This document shows, piece by piece, positions 24,904 to 34,669 of a stretch of 64,000 bases of DNA. Each line of letters begins with the position of its first letter. Position 1 is the stretch's first letter. The position numbers and the translations under genes are program-made. Source of the stretch: CAYNRE01 sp964399535 (GTDB lineage Bacteria > Planctomycetota > Planctomycetia > Pirellulales > CAYNRE01); contig CAYNRE010000074.1 of assembly GCA_964399535.1 (NCBI GenBank), positions 80,209-144,208 on the forward strand. Direction: 5' to 3'. The notes beneath the pieces are model-generated. The model was given only the letters and a program-made list of their open reading frames with translations, made no database searches and was not told the DNA's origin.

Positions 24904-26616
24904 CTAGCGGGTCTGCTGAAGCTTCTGGAACAGCTTGCGGAAATCGGGCCGCGGCGTCGAGGTCGTTGTAGCCGTGGCCGGTATCGCCGAGGCTGGCTCG
25001 GGCGAGGCCGGATTTGTCAAACCCGGTTGTGCCGGGGCAGCCTCTCCGGCCGCCGTTGGCCGCGCCACTCCTCGCCCGTCGGCCCGGGGCTGGCTGGCCG
25101 CCACCGCGGATGGCTCGATGGGTACCGTCGTCGGCGGTGCTATCGCTGGCGATGCCGGCGGTGCCGGTGGTGCCGGCGCGGAAATGGACGAGGGAAACTG
25201 AGACCAAACCGGCTGCACGGTCCGCGCCGCTAGCATGATGGGCCCTTGGTCGACCGCGACCGTGGCGATCGGCCGCTCGGCGTGCGGCAAGGGTTCGGGC
25301 AGGCGATTTGCCCGCGACCCCGACTGCTGAGGAACCCCGGTGAGCCGCGCCGCCTGGTCGGGGCCAACGATCGATTCGGGCAGAATTCGCACCCGCTGAA
25401 GCAGGTCGGCCAGATCGCGCCCCTCTGGGCTGTCAACGATTCGCAGCGGTCCCGCGGCCGGCAGATCGGCGAATCGGTCGACCACAACCTCTTCCTCGGC
25501 GTAAGCCTCGTCGTGAAACGCGCGCGGCTGCCGGAAGATGAACTCGTACTCGGGCCGAACCGCGGCAGGTGGCTGTCCGTCGTTGAGGCTCTCCAAGTGA
25601 TCGTCGAGCGCCTCGAGACACTGATCGACGTCGGCCACCGGGTCGGCGATCGAAAGCGGTTCATCGGCCGGTTGACTGCGAATGGGCGCCGCGGCGGTAA
25701 AATCTGAATCGTCGGCCCGCTCGAATTCTTCGTCGTCCAGAGTTCCGAACTCGATTACCGACTCAACAGAGCTTGCGGTCGTGGTCGACTCGGTCTCGTT
25801 CCAAGGGGCGGGCAGTTGCTGTAAATCGGCCCAGGCTTCGCTAATGCCCGCGGCTTCGATGGGCTTGGTTCCTCCGGCAAAGGCCAAGAGCAGGGCATGG
25901 TCGCAAAGTTGGTTGATCAGGCGCGGGTTTCCTTGAGTTGCCTGAAAAACCCGGTCCAGCGCTTGCTCGGTGAACACCGTTTCCGGCAAGGCCCCGGCCT
26001 GCTCGATTTGGTAGCGGACGAACTGCCGGCATTCGGTTCGATCGAGAGCGCGGAGATAGCTGCGGCCGGCGATGCGTTGTCCGCAGGCAGCCAGTTTGGG
26101 GTGCGCCAGCCTCTCTTCCACGGCCTGGGTCCCGGCCAGCACCGAGCGCACCCGCGGCTGACCGCCACGAGTGACGTTGCCCATGAGCCGAAGTTCCTCG
26201 AACAAGGCGAGGGGCAAACCTTGAGCCTCGTCGACCAAGAGCAACAGTCCGCGTTCCGACGTTTCGCGCGAGAGGTAGTCAATCAGCTCCAGCCGCGCCT
26301 CGTTCTCGTCGAGCCCGCGGTACTCGCCTCCCAGCTCGAACAACAGCGTCTGCAACAGGGCTCGCCGATCGGCCAGGCGGCCGGCGGCCAAGCCGCAGAC
26401 TTGAAAGCGCGTGCGAAATTGCTCGGCCAGCAGGGCCAGTAGCAGCGATTTGCCGGTGCCGGGCGGTCCCACCAACAGCCCCGTCCCCTCGTCGCGCTCG
26501 ATCACTCGCGACAGGGTTTGGCGCGCCGCGTCGATACTGCCGGCCGGGTAATAAATCTCGGGTTGCGGCGTCGCGCGGAAGGGTCGCACCTGAAACTGGA
26601 AAAAGCTTTCGTACAT
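24904..26616 (-). CDS. ExeA/GspA-like AAA ATPase of an exopolysaccharide locus
   Basis: The 570-residue protein starts at the ATG giving MYESFFQFQVRPF, the usual ExeA-type beginning; the open frame extends 25 codons upstream without similarity. The AAA domain covers residues 1-270 with Walker A GPPGTGKS (50-57), Walker B LLLLVDEAQG (D129, E130) and the sensor segment NPRLINQLCDHAL. About 300 residues of low-complexity, acidic then Pro/Ala-rich sequence follow. ATPases of this kind accompany chain-length determinants and BY-kinases in PEP-CTERM/XrtA polysaccharide loci. It lies 60 bases before the kinase-like gene. Confidence 0.85.
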   Translation of the reverse strand: MYESFFQFQVRPFRATPQPEIYYPAGSIDAARQTLSRVIERDEGTGLLVGPPGTGKSLLLALLAEQFRTRFQVCGLAAGRLADRRALLQTLLFELGGEYRGLDENEARLELIDYLSRETSERGLLLLVDEAQGLPLALFEELRLMGNVTRGGQPRVRSVLAGTQAVEERLAHPKLAACGQRIAGRSYLRALDRTECRQFVRYQIEQAGALPETVFTEQALDRVFQATQGNPRLINQLCDHALLLAFAGGTKPIEAAGISEAWADLQQLPAPWNETESTTTASSVESVIEFGTLDDEEFERADDSDFTAAAPIRSQPADEPLSIADPVADVDQCLEALDDHLESLNDGQPPAAVRPEYEFIFRQPRAFHDEAYAEEEVVVDRFADLPAAGPLRIVDSPEGRDLADLLQRVRILPESIVGPDQAARLTGVPQQSGSRANRLPEPLPHAERPIATVAVDQGPIMLAARTVQPVWSQFPSSISAPAPPAPPASPAIAPPTTVPIEPSAVAASQPRADGRGVARPTAAGEAAPAQPGLTNPASPEPASAIPATATTTSTPRPDFRKLFQKLQQTR

Positions 26617-26929
26617 CGTTGTCGCCTGTGCCTCACCCCACTCCGACGATTCGACACCCCGTGGGCGCGGCGCGTAGCATCGGCGCCGCACGCTGATTTC
26701 CCTGTTCTATGAATCGGCCTGGCCGCGGAGCCAATTCAACCCAAGACGCCTCGCGGCGCTGTAACTCCGCTCGGGCGGCCAGTTTCCTGTTTGAGTCAGC
26801 CTGCTTTGGGTAGTTTAAGTAAGTTGGGGCGACCGACTGGCGGGCATCGCCGCATCTTGCGCACCGCAAGCGCCAAGCCAGGCAACAGGCTTCCGGCCGG
26901 CGTCAGGCAATCCATCGCTCGGCCGAGTT
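26617..26929. other. Gap within the exopolysaccharide gene set
   Basis: 313 bases separate the chain-length determinant from the ExeA-like ATPase. No gene or strong terminator is seen, so read-through is possible. Confidence 0.35.
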
Positions 26930-28420
26930 TCAGCCGCCGGACGAGAGCGCCAGATTCACCAGCTCGGAAAGCGCCTGCCAGGGGGCGGTGAAGATCCGGG
27001 CCGCGAAGCCCTCTTGGGTCGCGACCAGCCAGAGCAAGGCCACCAGCGCCGCGACCAGCCAGATTTCGGCCGCCGTTCGAACCAGCACCGCCAAACGTCG
27101 ATAGGGCAGGGCATGAATGTGAGGAGTTCGTGGCCCCGGCACGGTTACTCGGCCCAGAATCGGTAGGCCCAGGTTCCGTTCGATCTGCCGCACATTCCAA
27201 AAGATCGATTGGCCGACCAGGGCCGCTTTCGAGATGACGGCTCCCACTCCGAGCGACCCGGCGGTAACGATCGCCATCAGCCAGGCACGCGCCGAAGTGT
27301 CGGGGGTGCGCGGCGAGCGCGGCGCTTCGAGCACCGCCAACCGCATTTGCGCTAGCCCCTGTTGCAGTTGCCAGGCTCGTTTTTCCGTGGCCTCGGCCGC
27401 TTCGCTGGCCTCGCGGGCCAACTCGAACTGACGTTTCTTCGTTTGGAAATCGCGGTGTGCCTGCTGCCACTCGAGTTCGGCCGCCCCGTTCACCGCGACC
27501 GAAGGCGCCGGCTCGGGCACGATCGCCGGCGCCGCAACCGGCGGCGCGGCCGGCTGAATGGCGGCCAGCATCGCCAATTCTTGTTCCAGTTCGGCGATGG
27601 TGCGCTCCACGTCGCGGACCAGCGGATGCAGCGGTGTCATCGTGGCCAGCAGCCGGTGGCGCTGGGCCTTCGACTGGGCCAATTGCTGGTGCAGCGCCTG
27701 GCTCGAATCGACGGGCAGAGACTGGCCTGGCGTGGGGGTGGCCTCGGTGTCGGTCGGCGCGGTTTCGGGTGCACTCGCCGCACGGGGCGTGCCTGCCGAT
27801 CCGTCGGTCAGCCGTTGTTCAACCACCCGCTCCCAGGCCCTTTGGGCCGCTTCGGCTCGTTGCCGGGCCTCTTCGGCCGACCGAGCGGCCGTTTCCCAGG
27901 TGCGTTGCGCAGCTAGCTGGGGACGACGGATAAAGCGGTCGGCGTATTGCTCGGCTAGCGCTTCGACCAGGCGAGCCGCGCGCTGTGGATCGGCGTCGAG
28001 CACTCGAATCGACAGTTGAAGCGAGCCCGCGGTTGCGTCGTGCCAGGCCTGCACGGTCAATCGCGATCGGAGTAAGGTGGCCCACTGTTGAATGCGTTCG
28101 TTGCGAACCAGTCCCTCGCCCAAGCCAAGTTCCTCACTGAGCCGTTCGAGCGCGCCCGAAATCTGTTCGTGAGATTGGGCGGCTTCGACGACTAGCTCGG
28201 GCCGCTGCGGGGGAACCTCCCAGCCCGCCGCGGACGACATCAGCCCGGCGGCTCCTAGTTCCTGCTGGTACCGGCCTACGGCGGTATACATCACACGCGT
28301 TCGGGTACAAATCGCGGCGCCCAATAGCCAACAGGCCAGGCCCACCACGGTAAACACGTAGGCCCGCCGCGGCAGGGTGCGGCGCCACTCGCTTCTCAGC
28401 CAGGATTGGACCCAGGCCAT
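26930..28420 (-). CDS. Polysaccharide chain-length determinant (Wzz/GumC-like)
   Basis: The 496-residue inner-membrane protein has a hydrophobic helix near residues 22-40 (VFTVVGLACWLLGAAIC), a long periplasmic helical and coiled-coil region rich in Gln/Glu/Ala (for example ARSAEEARQRAEAAQRAWER, QQLAQSKAQRHRLLATM), and two C-terminal hydrophobic segments near 385-405 and 455-475. This layout is that of Wzz/GumC co-polymerases that set polymer length. A BY-kinase domain is not fused; the separate kinase-like gene downstream could fill that role. It is the first gene of the three-gene set. Confidence 0.8.
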   Translation of the reverse strand: MAWVQSWLRSEWRRTLPRRAYVFTVVGLACWLLGAAICTRTRVMYTAVGRYQQELGAAGLMSSAAGWEVPPQRPELVVEAAQSHEQISGALERLSEELGLGEGLVRNERIQQWATLLRSRLTVQAWHDATAGSLQLSIRVLDADPQRAARLVEALAEQYADRFIRRPQLAAQRTWETAARSAEEARQRAEAAQRAWERVVEQRLTDGSAGTPRAASAPETAPTDTEATPTPGQSLPVDSSQALHQQLAQSKAQRHRLLATMTPLHPLVRDVERTIAELEQELAMLAAIQPAAPPVAAPAIVPEPAPSVAVNGAAELEWQQAHRDFQTKKRQFELAREASEAAEATEKRAWQLQQGLAQMRLAVLEAPRSPRTPDTSARAWLMAIVTAGSLGVGAVISKAALVGQSIFWNVRQIERNLGLPILGRVTVPGPRTPHIHALPYRRLAVLVRTAAEIWLVAALVALLWLVATQEGFAARIFTAPWQALSELVNLALSSGG

Positions 28421-28619
28421 GGAGTACCTTCGCTAGAAGCAGGTCCGGCGGTTCACGGGCACCCCCAGTGGAATCCGGTCGGGCCGAAGACCCTTGGGAC
28501 GGGATCCCAGCGCTCCGGCTAGCCGGCCCGCCGACACGGCCGCATAATCGACATCGGTGTCACGGTCGATTCGGCTTGAGCCTGTCCCCCGGGGTGTGGG
28601 CAGGAGAGGTGTGAAAATC

Positions 28620-28643
28620 GGGGGTTTTTGGGCCGAAACCCCC
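28620..28643 (+). promoter_or_regulatory. Hairpin upstream of trpF
   Basis: GGGGGTTT and AAACCCCC form a perfect 8-bp stem with an 8-base loop, ending 20 bases before the trpF ATG. It is followed by a G-poor stretch with no good Shine-Dalgarno sequence. It could be a leader structure or a bidirectional terminator element; function is not established. Confidence 0.4.
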
Positions 28644-28663
28644 TTACCGCTTTGGATGCCCCT

Positions 28664-29356
28664 ATGTTTCGGGTGAAGATCTGTGGCATTACCCGGCCCA
28701 GCGACGCCGAGGCGGCCGCTGGCTTTGGGGCCGATGCCATTGGGCTCAATTTCTGGCCCAACAGCCGCCGTGCGGTCACGATCGACGTGGCTCGAACCGT
28801 GCTGGCCGTAGTACCGGAACACGTTTGCAGGGTGGCCGTGGTGGTCAATCCAACCCTCGGCCAGGTCGAGCGCCTGCTCGGCGAGCTTCCCATCGACTTG
28901 CTGCAATTACACGGCGACGAACCGCCCGAGTTGGCCCACGAAATTGGCGCGCTGGCCATGGCCCCCCGGCGGGGAATCCTCCGGGCCTTCCGTGTCGACG
29001 AGGACGTCGCCGCGGTGAACGACTTTGTGCGGCGCTGTGGCGCTCTGGGGGTGGGGTCGCTCTCGGGCGTGCTTTTCGACGCAGCGGCCGGGGCCGACTA
29101 TGGGGGCACGGGTCGCAAGGGGAACTGGGGGGTGGCCCGAACGTGGGTCCAGGCTCACCCCGAGCTCCCGCTTGTCTTGGCCGGGGGGCTGAACCCGGAA
29201 AACGTTGCCGAGGCGATTCACACGGTCGGGCCCGCAGCCGTGGATACCGCGAGCGGGGTCGAGTCTTCGCCCGGGGTGAAGGATCCGGAAAAAATGCGGT
29301 TGTTTATCGCGGCCGCCCTGGGAGCTTGGAGCGCCAAACTGGGCCATCCACTCTAG
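28664..29356 (+). CDS. trpF: Phosphoribosylanthranilate isomerase
   Basis: The 230-residue TIM-barrel enzyme catalyses the third step of tryptophan synthesis. Signature motifs are F-R-V-K-I-C-G-I-T-R at the start (catalytic Cys), GLNFWPNSRR, LLQLHGDEPPE, the catalytic Asp strand GVLFDAAAG and the phosphate-binding VLAGGLNPENVAEAI and VDTASGVESSPGVKD. The ATG at 28664 gives the canonical start. No other trp gene is nearby, which is common outside enteric bacteria. Confidence 0.94.
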   Translation: MFRVKICGITRPSDAEAAAGFGADAIGLNFWPNSRRAVTIDVARTVLAVVPEHVCRVAVVVNPTLGQVERLLGELPIDLLQLHGDEPPELAHEIGALAMAPRRGILRAFRVDEDVAAVNDFVRRCGALGVGSLSGVLFDAAAGADYGGTGRKGNWGVARTWVQAHPELPLVLAGGLNPENVAEAIHTVGPAAVDTASGVESSPGVKDPEKMRLFIAAALGAWSAKLGHPL

Positions 29357-29372
29357 GGAGGGGTGCGGTCGC

Positions 29373-29402
29373 TTGTCGCGAGTCGTATCGGCCAACTATC
29401 AT
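29373..29402 (+). promoter_or_regulatory. Candidate promoter for ahcY
   Basis: TTGTCG (29373-29378) and TATCAT (29397-29402) are 18 bases apart. The leader to the GTG at 29528 is about 120 bases. It was inspected for an S-adenosylhomocysteine riboswitch; the conserved core was not recognised. Confidence 0.45.
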
Positions 29403-29527
29403 AGTGAGTTCATCGACGGCGTCGCCGTGAGCCGCGGGGCCATCCGTCCATTAGGGGGGTGTGCTGGCCCGGTCTTCGGATTCGGTTCCCCGTACTTCGT
29501 CGGCCATTTAACTCGAAGGAGAGTGCA

Positions 29528-30839
<1,312 letters not shown>

Positions 30840-30841
<2 letters not shown>

Positions 30842-30888
30842 ACCCTCGCTGGCAGGCCGGAGTACGGGCCGGCCAACGAGCGGGGTTT
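30840..30888 (+). terminator. Large hairpin directly after ahcY
   Basis: AAACCC...CTCG and CGAG...GGGGTTT flank a GC-rich inner stem built from GGCC repeats. It begins at the last base of the ahcY stop codon and ends in only TTT, so it is a weak terminator alone but precedes a stronger one. Confidence 0.5.
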
Positions 30889-30898
30889 GACATTCGCA

Positions 30899-30934
30899 CA
30901 AGGCTTCGGGATAACTCCCGGAGCCTTGTTTTTT
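30899..30934 (+). terminator. Rho-independent terminator of ahcY
   Basis: CAAGGCTTCGGGA (30899-30911) pairs with TCCCGGAGCCTTG (30916-30928) around a TAAC loop, with one G-T wobble, followed by six T residues. This is a textbook intrinsic terminator 58 bases after ahcY. Confidence 0.85.
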
Positions 30935-30995
30935 GGGCTGAGGCTCGCCCGCTGCGAGCCGCCCCCCCCGCTTCGTGTGAGAAAGACGGACCGCC

Positions 30996-32297
30996 ATGCC
31001 CGATATCGCTGCGTTTCGCGGAGTTCGCTACGACCTGGGCCATGTGGGCTCGCTGGCCGACGTAATCGCGCCCCCCTACGACGTGATCGACGCGGCCCTG
31101 CAAGACGCCCTGTACAAGAAACATCCGGCCAACGTGGTCCGGCTGATTCTTAACCGCGACGAGCCGGGCGACAGCACCGGCCAAGAGCGTTACGGGCGCG
31201 CGGCGGGCTTTCTGCGGGCTTGGCAAGGCGAAGGGGTGCTGTTTACCGAGTCGGTGCCGGCCGTATACGCCTATCACCAAGAGTTCACCTACGCAGGGCA
31301 AACCTTCGTCCGCCGAGGGTTCATGGTCCGGCAGCGGCTCGAACGATTTGGCGAAGGCAAGGTGTATCCACACGAAGAGACCATGTCGGGCCCCAAGCAA
31401 GATCGATTGTTGCTCACCCGGGCTTGCCGGATGAACCTGAGCCAGATCTTTGGCCTGTACCCCGACCCGGAGTTGGAAGCCCAAACCCTGGTCGAGCGGG
31501 CGATTGCCGGGCAAACGCCGCTCGTGGCCACCGACCACCTAGGAGTCGTTCATCGCCTTTGGCCGTTGACCGATCCGGCCCTGGCGACAGCGCTCAATCG
31601 GGTGCTGGGGCCCAAGCCCATGTTTATCGCCGATGGCCACCATCGCTATGAAACGGCCTGCAACTACCGCGACGAATTGGCGGCCGCCGGCCAGCTCACC
31701 CCCCAGCACCCGGCGAATTTCGTGCTGATGATGTGCGTGGCGATGAGCGATCCGGGCCTGATCGTGTTGCCCACCCATCGGCTGTTCCGGGGTCTGCCGG
31801 CGATGGACTCGGCCGAATTGATTCGCCGGCTGGGCGACTGTTTCAGCACCCGCGTCGCCGGCGAAGGCAGCGACCTGGCACCCACGCTGTGGGAAGACCT
31901 GGAAACGCGCGACGATCAGGGCACCCTGGCCCTGTATACCCAGGCCGACGAGCGCTGGGTGCTGGCCACGATTAGCGACGAGGGGCGCCGCCGCATGGCC
32001 CAAATCGCCGCCGAGCACAGCGCCGATTGGCAGGGGCTGGGCGTGGCGATCTTGCACCGGCTGATCGTCGAAACCCTATTCGAGGCCCGCGACCTGCCCA
32101 AGCCAGGCTACGTTCACCTGGTTTCCGAAGTCGTCGAGGGGCTCGACTCGGGCGAATACCCCCTGGCCGCCCTGGTCATGCCCGCCACGGTTGAGCACAT
32201 CCGCGTCATTAGCGAACACCAGGAGCGGATGCCCGCCAAGAGCACTTACTTCTACCCCAAGCTGCTCTCGGGGCTGGTGCTGAACCCGCTGGAGTAG
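30996..32297 (+). CDS. DUF1015 family protein
   Basis: The 433-residue protein matches DUF1015 (sometimes annotated as SerC-linked). Features are AFRGVRYD at the start, ADVIAPPYDVID, PANVVRLILNRDE, the central FIADGHHRYETACNYRDEL and VMPATVEHIRVISEHQERMPAKSTYFYPKLLSGLV (in two pieces) at the end. No molecular activity is established for the family. No signal or membrane segment is seen. It follows the ahcY terminators and precedes the parS cluster. Confidence 0.9.
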   Translation: MPDIAAFRGVRYDLGHVGSLADVIAPPYDVIDAALQDALYKKHPANVVRLILNRDEPGDSTGQERYGRAAGFLRAWQGEGVLFTESVPAVYAYHQEFTYAGQTFVRRGFMVRQRLERFGEGKVYPHEETMSGPKQDRLLLTRACRMNLSQIFGLYPDPELEAQTLVERAIAGQTPLVATDHLGVVHRLWPLTDPALATALNRVLGPKPMFIADGHHRYETACNYRDELAAAGQLTPQHPANFVLMMCVAMSDPGLIVLPTHRLFRGLPAMDSAELIRRLGDCFSTRVAGEGSDLAPTLWEDLETRDDQGTLALYTQADERWVLATISDEGRRRMAQIAAEHSADWQGLGVAILHRLIVETLFEARDLPKPGYVHLVSEVVEGLDSGEYPLAALVMPATVEHIRVISEHQERMPAKSTYFYPKLLSGLVLNPLE

Positions 32298-32353
32298 TGG
32301 CCCGAGCAGCCAGTCCGCGGGGGCCCGGGTTTTGAGCGGGGCGAGTTGACCGC

Positions 32354-32369
32354 TGTTTCACGTGAAACG
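32354..32369. promoter_or_regulatory. parS site 1
   Basis: TGTTTCACGTGAAACG matches the bacterial chromosomal parS consensus (TGTTNCACGTGAAACA) at 15 of 16 positions counting N, the palindromic core being complete. ParB binds such sites and spreads to load SMC near the origin. Confidence 0.93.
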
Positions 32370-32398
32370 GGGTCCGAGCCGGAGGGTGGGAAGGGATA

Positions 32399-32414
32399 GG
32401 TTTCACGTGAAACG
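32399..32414. promoter_or_regulatory. parS site 2
   Basis: GGTTTCACGTGAAACG has the intact GTTTCACGTGAAAC core. It lies 45 bases from site 1, centre to centre. Confidence 0.9.
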
Positions 32415-32437
32415 CCCAGCTTACCCAACCCCAAGAT

Positions 32438-32453
32438 TGTTTCACGTGAAACC
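32438..32453. promoter_or_regulatory. parS site 3
   Basis: TGTTTCACGTGAAACC has the intact core and lies 39 bases from site 2, centre to centre, about 215 bases before parA. Confidence 0.92.
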
Positions 32454-32668
32454 GGCCGCTCGCCATGGGCTCCCCTGCCGAAGCGGTTGAGCCGCTCGGT
32501 CGACCGGCCGCCGCTTGCCAACCCCCGCGCGGCCACCGGCACGGTTGAATTGCCATTCTCAGCGGCCCCGCCAGGCGACTAGAATCCCGCCCGCTCGTCT
32601 CGTCCCGAGCCCAGCGGTCGGCCGCGAAAGCGGCCCGCCCGGCTCGATCCCAGCGCAAGGCAAATCGC

Positions 32669-33415
32669 GTGGGTCGAATTCTGTGCGTAGCCAACCAAAA
32701 AGGGGGCGTGGGAAAAACCACCACCGCTCTGAACCTGGCGGCTTGCCTGGCTCGGTCGGGCAAGCAAACGCTCTTGATCGACCTCGACCCACAGTGCAAC
32801 GCCACCAGCGGGCTGGGCCAAAAGCCGTCGGAGCGCCATCCGCTGGTTTCCCGCGAACCGCTGCAACAGTCGCTGGTGCCGGCGGCGATCGAGCGTTTGG
32901 AAATTCTGCCGGGAAGCCGCTCGTTTCAAGATGTCGAGAGCCTGGCCAGCCAGGAGGTGCAACACACCAGCACACTGCGCCAACATCTGGCCAGCGGGCT
33001 TTCGGCCTACGATTTCGTGTTGATCGACTGCCCGCCGTCGCTGGGTGCGCTGACCCGCACGGCGCTTGCCAGCTCGACCGAGATCCTCATGCCCATTCAG
33101 TGCGAGTACTTCGCCATGGAGGGGCTGGCCCAAATGATCGATGTCATTCGCGGGGTGATGCGCGACCGGCCCCAGCGGCTCCAATTCGCCGGCATCTTGC
33201 TGACCATGTACGACCCGCGGCTGGAACTGACCCGCGAGGTGGATGAGGAAGTACGCGACTTTTTCGGTGAGATTGTCTTTGAAACCGTGATCCCGCGCGA
33301 TCCGGCCCTGGCCGAGGCTCCCAGCCACGGCACGGCCATCATCGACTACGCCCCTCGCAGCCGGGGAGCGCGGGCCTACGTGGAACTTTGCCTGGAGGTG
33401 CTCGAACGTGAGTAA
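32669..33415 (+). CDS. parA: Chromosome-partitioning ATPase ParA (Soj)
   Basis: The 248-residue protein starts at a GTG at 32669. It has the deviant Walker A K-G-G-V-G-K-T-T-T, Walker A' LIDLDPQCNATSGLG and Walker B FVLIDCPPSLG, with ILTMYDPR-type spacing in the C-terminal half (LLTMYDPRLELTREV). It is the short chromosomal Soj type without an N-terminal DNA-binding domain. It overlaps parB by eight bases and lies beside three parS sites, confirming a chromosomal segregation module. Confidence 0.96.
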   Translation: MGRILCVANQKGGVGKTTTALNLAACLARSGKQTLLIDLDPQCNATSGLGQKPSERHPLVSREPLQQSLVPAAIERLEILPGSRSFQDVESLASQEVQHTSTLRQHLASGLSAYDFVLIDCPPSLGALTRTALASSTEILMPIQCEYFAMEGLAQMIDVIRGVMRDRPQRLQFAGILLTMYDPRLELTREVDEEVRDFFGEIVFETVIPRDPALAEAPSHGTAIIDYAPRSRGARAYVELCLEVLERE

Positions 33416-34379
33416 GGAACGCCGACTCGGACGCGGATTGGAAGCCCTGTTGGGACGGGCCGACGAAGGGCCGCTCGACGCCACCGGCGCACCCGCCCTG
33501 CGCGTGGTGGCCGACGACGGCACCCCGGCAGGCGCCGGGCTGGCCCTGGTGTCGGTCGGCCAGGTCGACCCCAACCCGTTCCAGCCGCGTCGCGATTTCG
33601 ACCCCGCTCAGTTGGCCGACCTGGCCGGCAGCATCCGCGAACACGGCATTTTGCAGCCTCTGGTGATGCGTCGCGCGGGCAACCGCTACCAGATCATCGC
33701 CGGCGAGCGTCGCTGGCGAGCCGCCCAACAGGCCGGGCTGGCCGAAGTTCCGGCCCAGGTGCGCGAGGCCGACGATCGGCAAATGGCCGAGATCGCCATC
33801 GTCGAGAATCTGCAGCGCCGCGACCTGAACGCGCTGGAGAAAGCCGCCTCGTTCCAGGGCTACCTTTCGCGCTATGGCGGCACCCAGGAGGAGCTGGCCG
33901 GCCGGCTGCAGATCGACCGCTCGACCGTGGCCAACCTGATTCGCCTGCTCGAACTTCCCGACACCGTGCAAGAGCTGGTCCGCCGTTCGCTGCTGACACC
34001 GGGCCATGCCCGGGCGTTGTTGCCGTTGGGAGACGAGGGCGAACAAGTGGCCTTCGCCGAGCGCATCGTTCGCGAGGGGCTCAGCGTGCGGGCCACCGAG
34101 GCCGCCGTGCAGGATCAGATTGCCCAGGCCGACCACGACCCGCTGGGGGTGCTATCGCCTGACGAACAGGCCAGCCTGCGCGGCAAGTCGGGGCGGCGCA
34201 AGAGCGGGCATCTGGCCTCGCTTGAACAGCAGCTTCGCACGGCGCTGGGCACCCGGGTCGACCTGCGCGAGAACAGCCAGGGTCGCGGGCGCATCGTGAT
34301 TCACTTCGCCAGCCACGACGAGTTCGATCGCTTGCAGCGGCACCTGACCCATTCGCCCGGGCGAAGCAAGGCGGGGTAG
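33408..34379 (+). CDS. parB: Chromosome-partitioning protein ParB (Spo0J), CTP-dependent clamp
   Basis: The 323-residue protein starts at a GTG overlapping parA. It opens with RRLGRGLEALLG, then VDPNPFQPRR, the CTP-binding motif G-E-R-R-W-R-A-A, the arginine-patch segment VENLQRRDLNALEKA, the helix-turn-helix QEELAGRLQIDRSTVANLIRLLEL (in two pieces) and GHARALLPL. The C-terminal dimer domain is present (RGRIVIHFASHDEFDRL). It binds the three parS sites upstream. Confidence 0.96.
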   Translation: MSKERRLGRGLEALLGRADEGPLDATGAPALRVVADDGTPAGAGLALVSVGQVDPNPFQPRRDFDPAQLADLAGSIREHGILQPLVMRRAGNRYQIIAGERRWRAAQQAGLAEVPAQVREADDRQMAEIAIVENLQRRDLNALEKAASFQGYLSRYGGTQEELAGRLQIDRSTVANLIRLLELPDTVQELVRRSLLTPGHARALLPLGDEGEQVAFAERIVREGLSVRATEAAVQDQIAQADHDPLGVLSPDEQASLRGKSGRRKSGHLASLEQQLRTALGTRVDLRENSQGRGRIVIHFASHDEFDRLQRHLTHSPGRSKAG

Positions 34380-34458
34380 CAATTGCCCGCGGGGGACCCA
34401 CTTCCCCGGTAAACCAGCCCCCGCTCCCTCTGGAGGCCGCGGAGCGTGCCGGCCCCAG

Positions 34459-34487
34459 TTGCAGTGCGTAAGTTCCTGCGGTACGAT
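34459..34487 (+). promoter_or_regulatory. Promoter for tRNA-Pro
   Basis: TTGCAG (34459-34464) and TACGAT (34482-34487) are 17 bases apart, about 85 bases before the mature tRNA 5' end. Confidence 0.5.
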
Positions 34488-34570
34488 GCCTTACGTTCAC
34501 TAGTGCGAACCCAATGGCCGCCGTGCGGTGTCGTACGGCCAGCGCCATGGGTTACCGGTGCAACCGCCGT

Positions 34571-34645
34571 CGGGGCGTAGCTCAGCCTGGCTAGAGCACC
34601 TGCTTTGGGAGCAGGGGGTCGTGAGTTCGAATCTCGCCGCCCCGA
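34571..34645 (+). tRNA. tRNA-Pro (anticodon UGG)
   Basis: The acceptor stem CGGGGCG pairs with CGCCCCG and is followed by discriminator A; the first pair is C1-G72, as in bacterial proline tRNAs. The D-arm holds AGCTCAGCCTGGCTAGAGC, the anticodon stem CCTGC/GCAGG encloses TTTGGGA (anticodon TGG), and the T-arm has TTCGAAT. The CCA end is not encoded. Confidence 0.95.
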
Positions 34646-34669
34646 TTTTCTTTTCAGCCCGCACACCGA

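Noticed and set aside
26617..26691. Upstream extension of the ExeA-like ATPase
   Set aside because: The 25 extra residues are Arg-rich and unlike the family, which begins M-Y-x-x-F-F-x-x.
29357..29527. Possible S-adenosylhomocysteine riboswitch before ahcY
   Set aside because: The conserved core bases and pseudoknot pairing of the SAH riboswitch were not found by eye.
32298..32453. Repeated TTTCACGTGAAAC as a CRISPR-like or mobile repeat
   Set aside because: Only three copies with unequal, unrelated spacers; they match the parS consensus and sit beside parA-parB.
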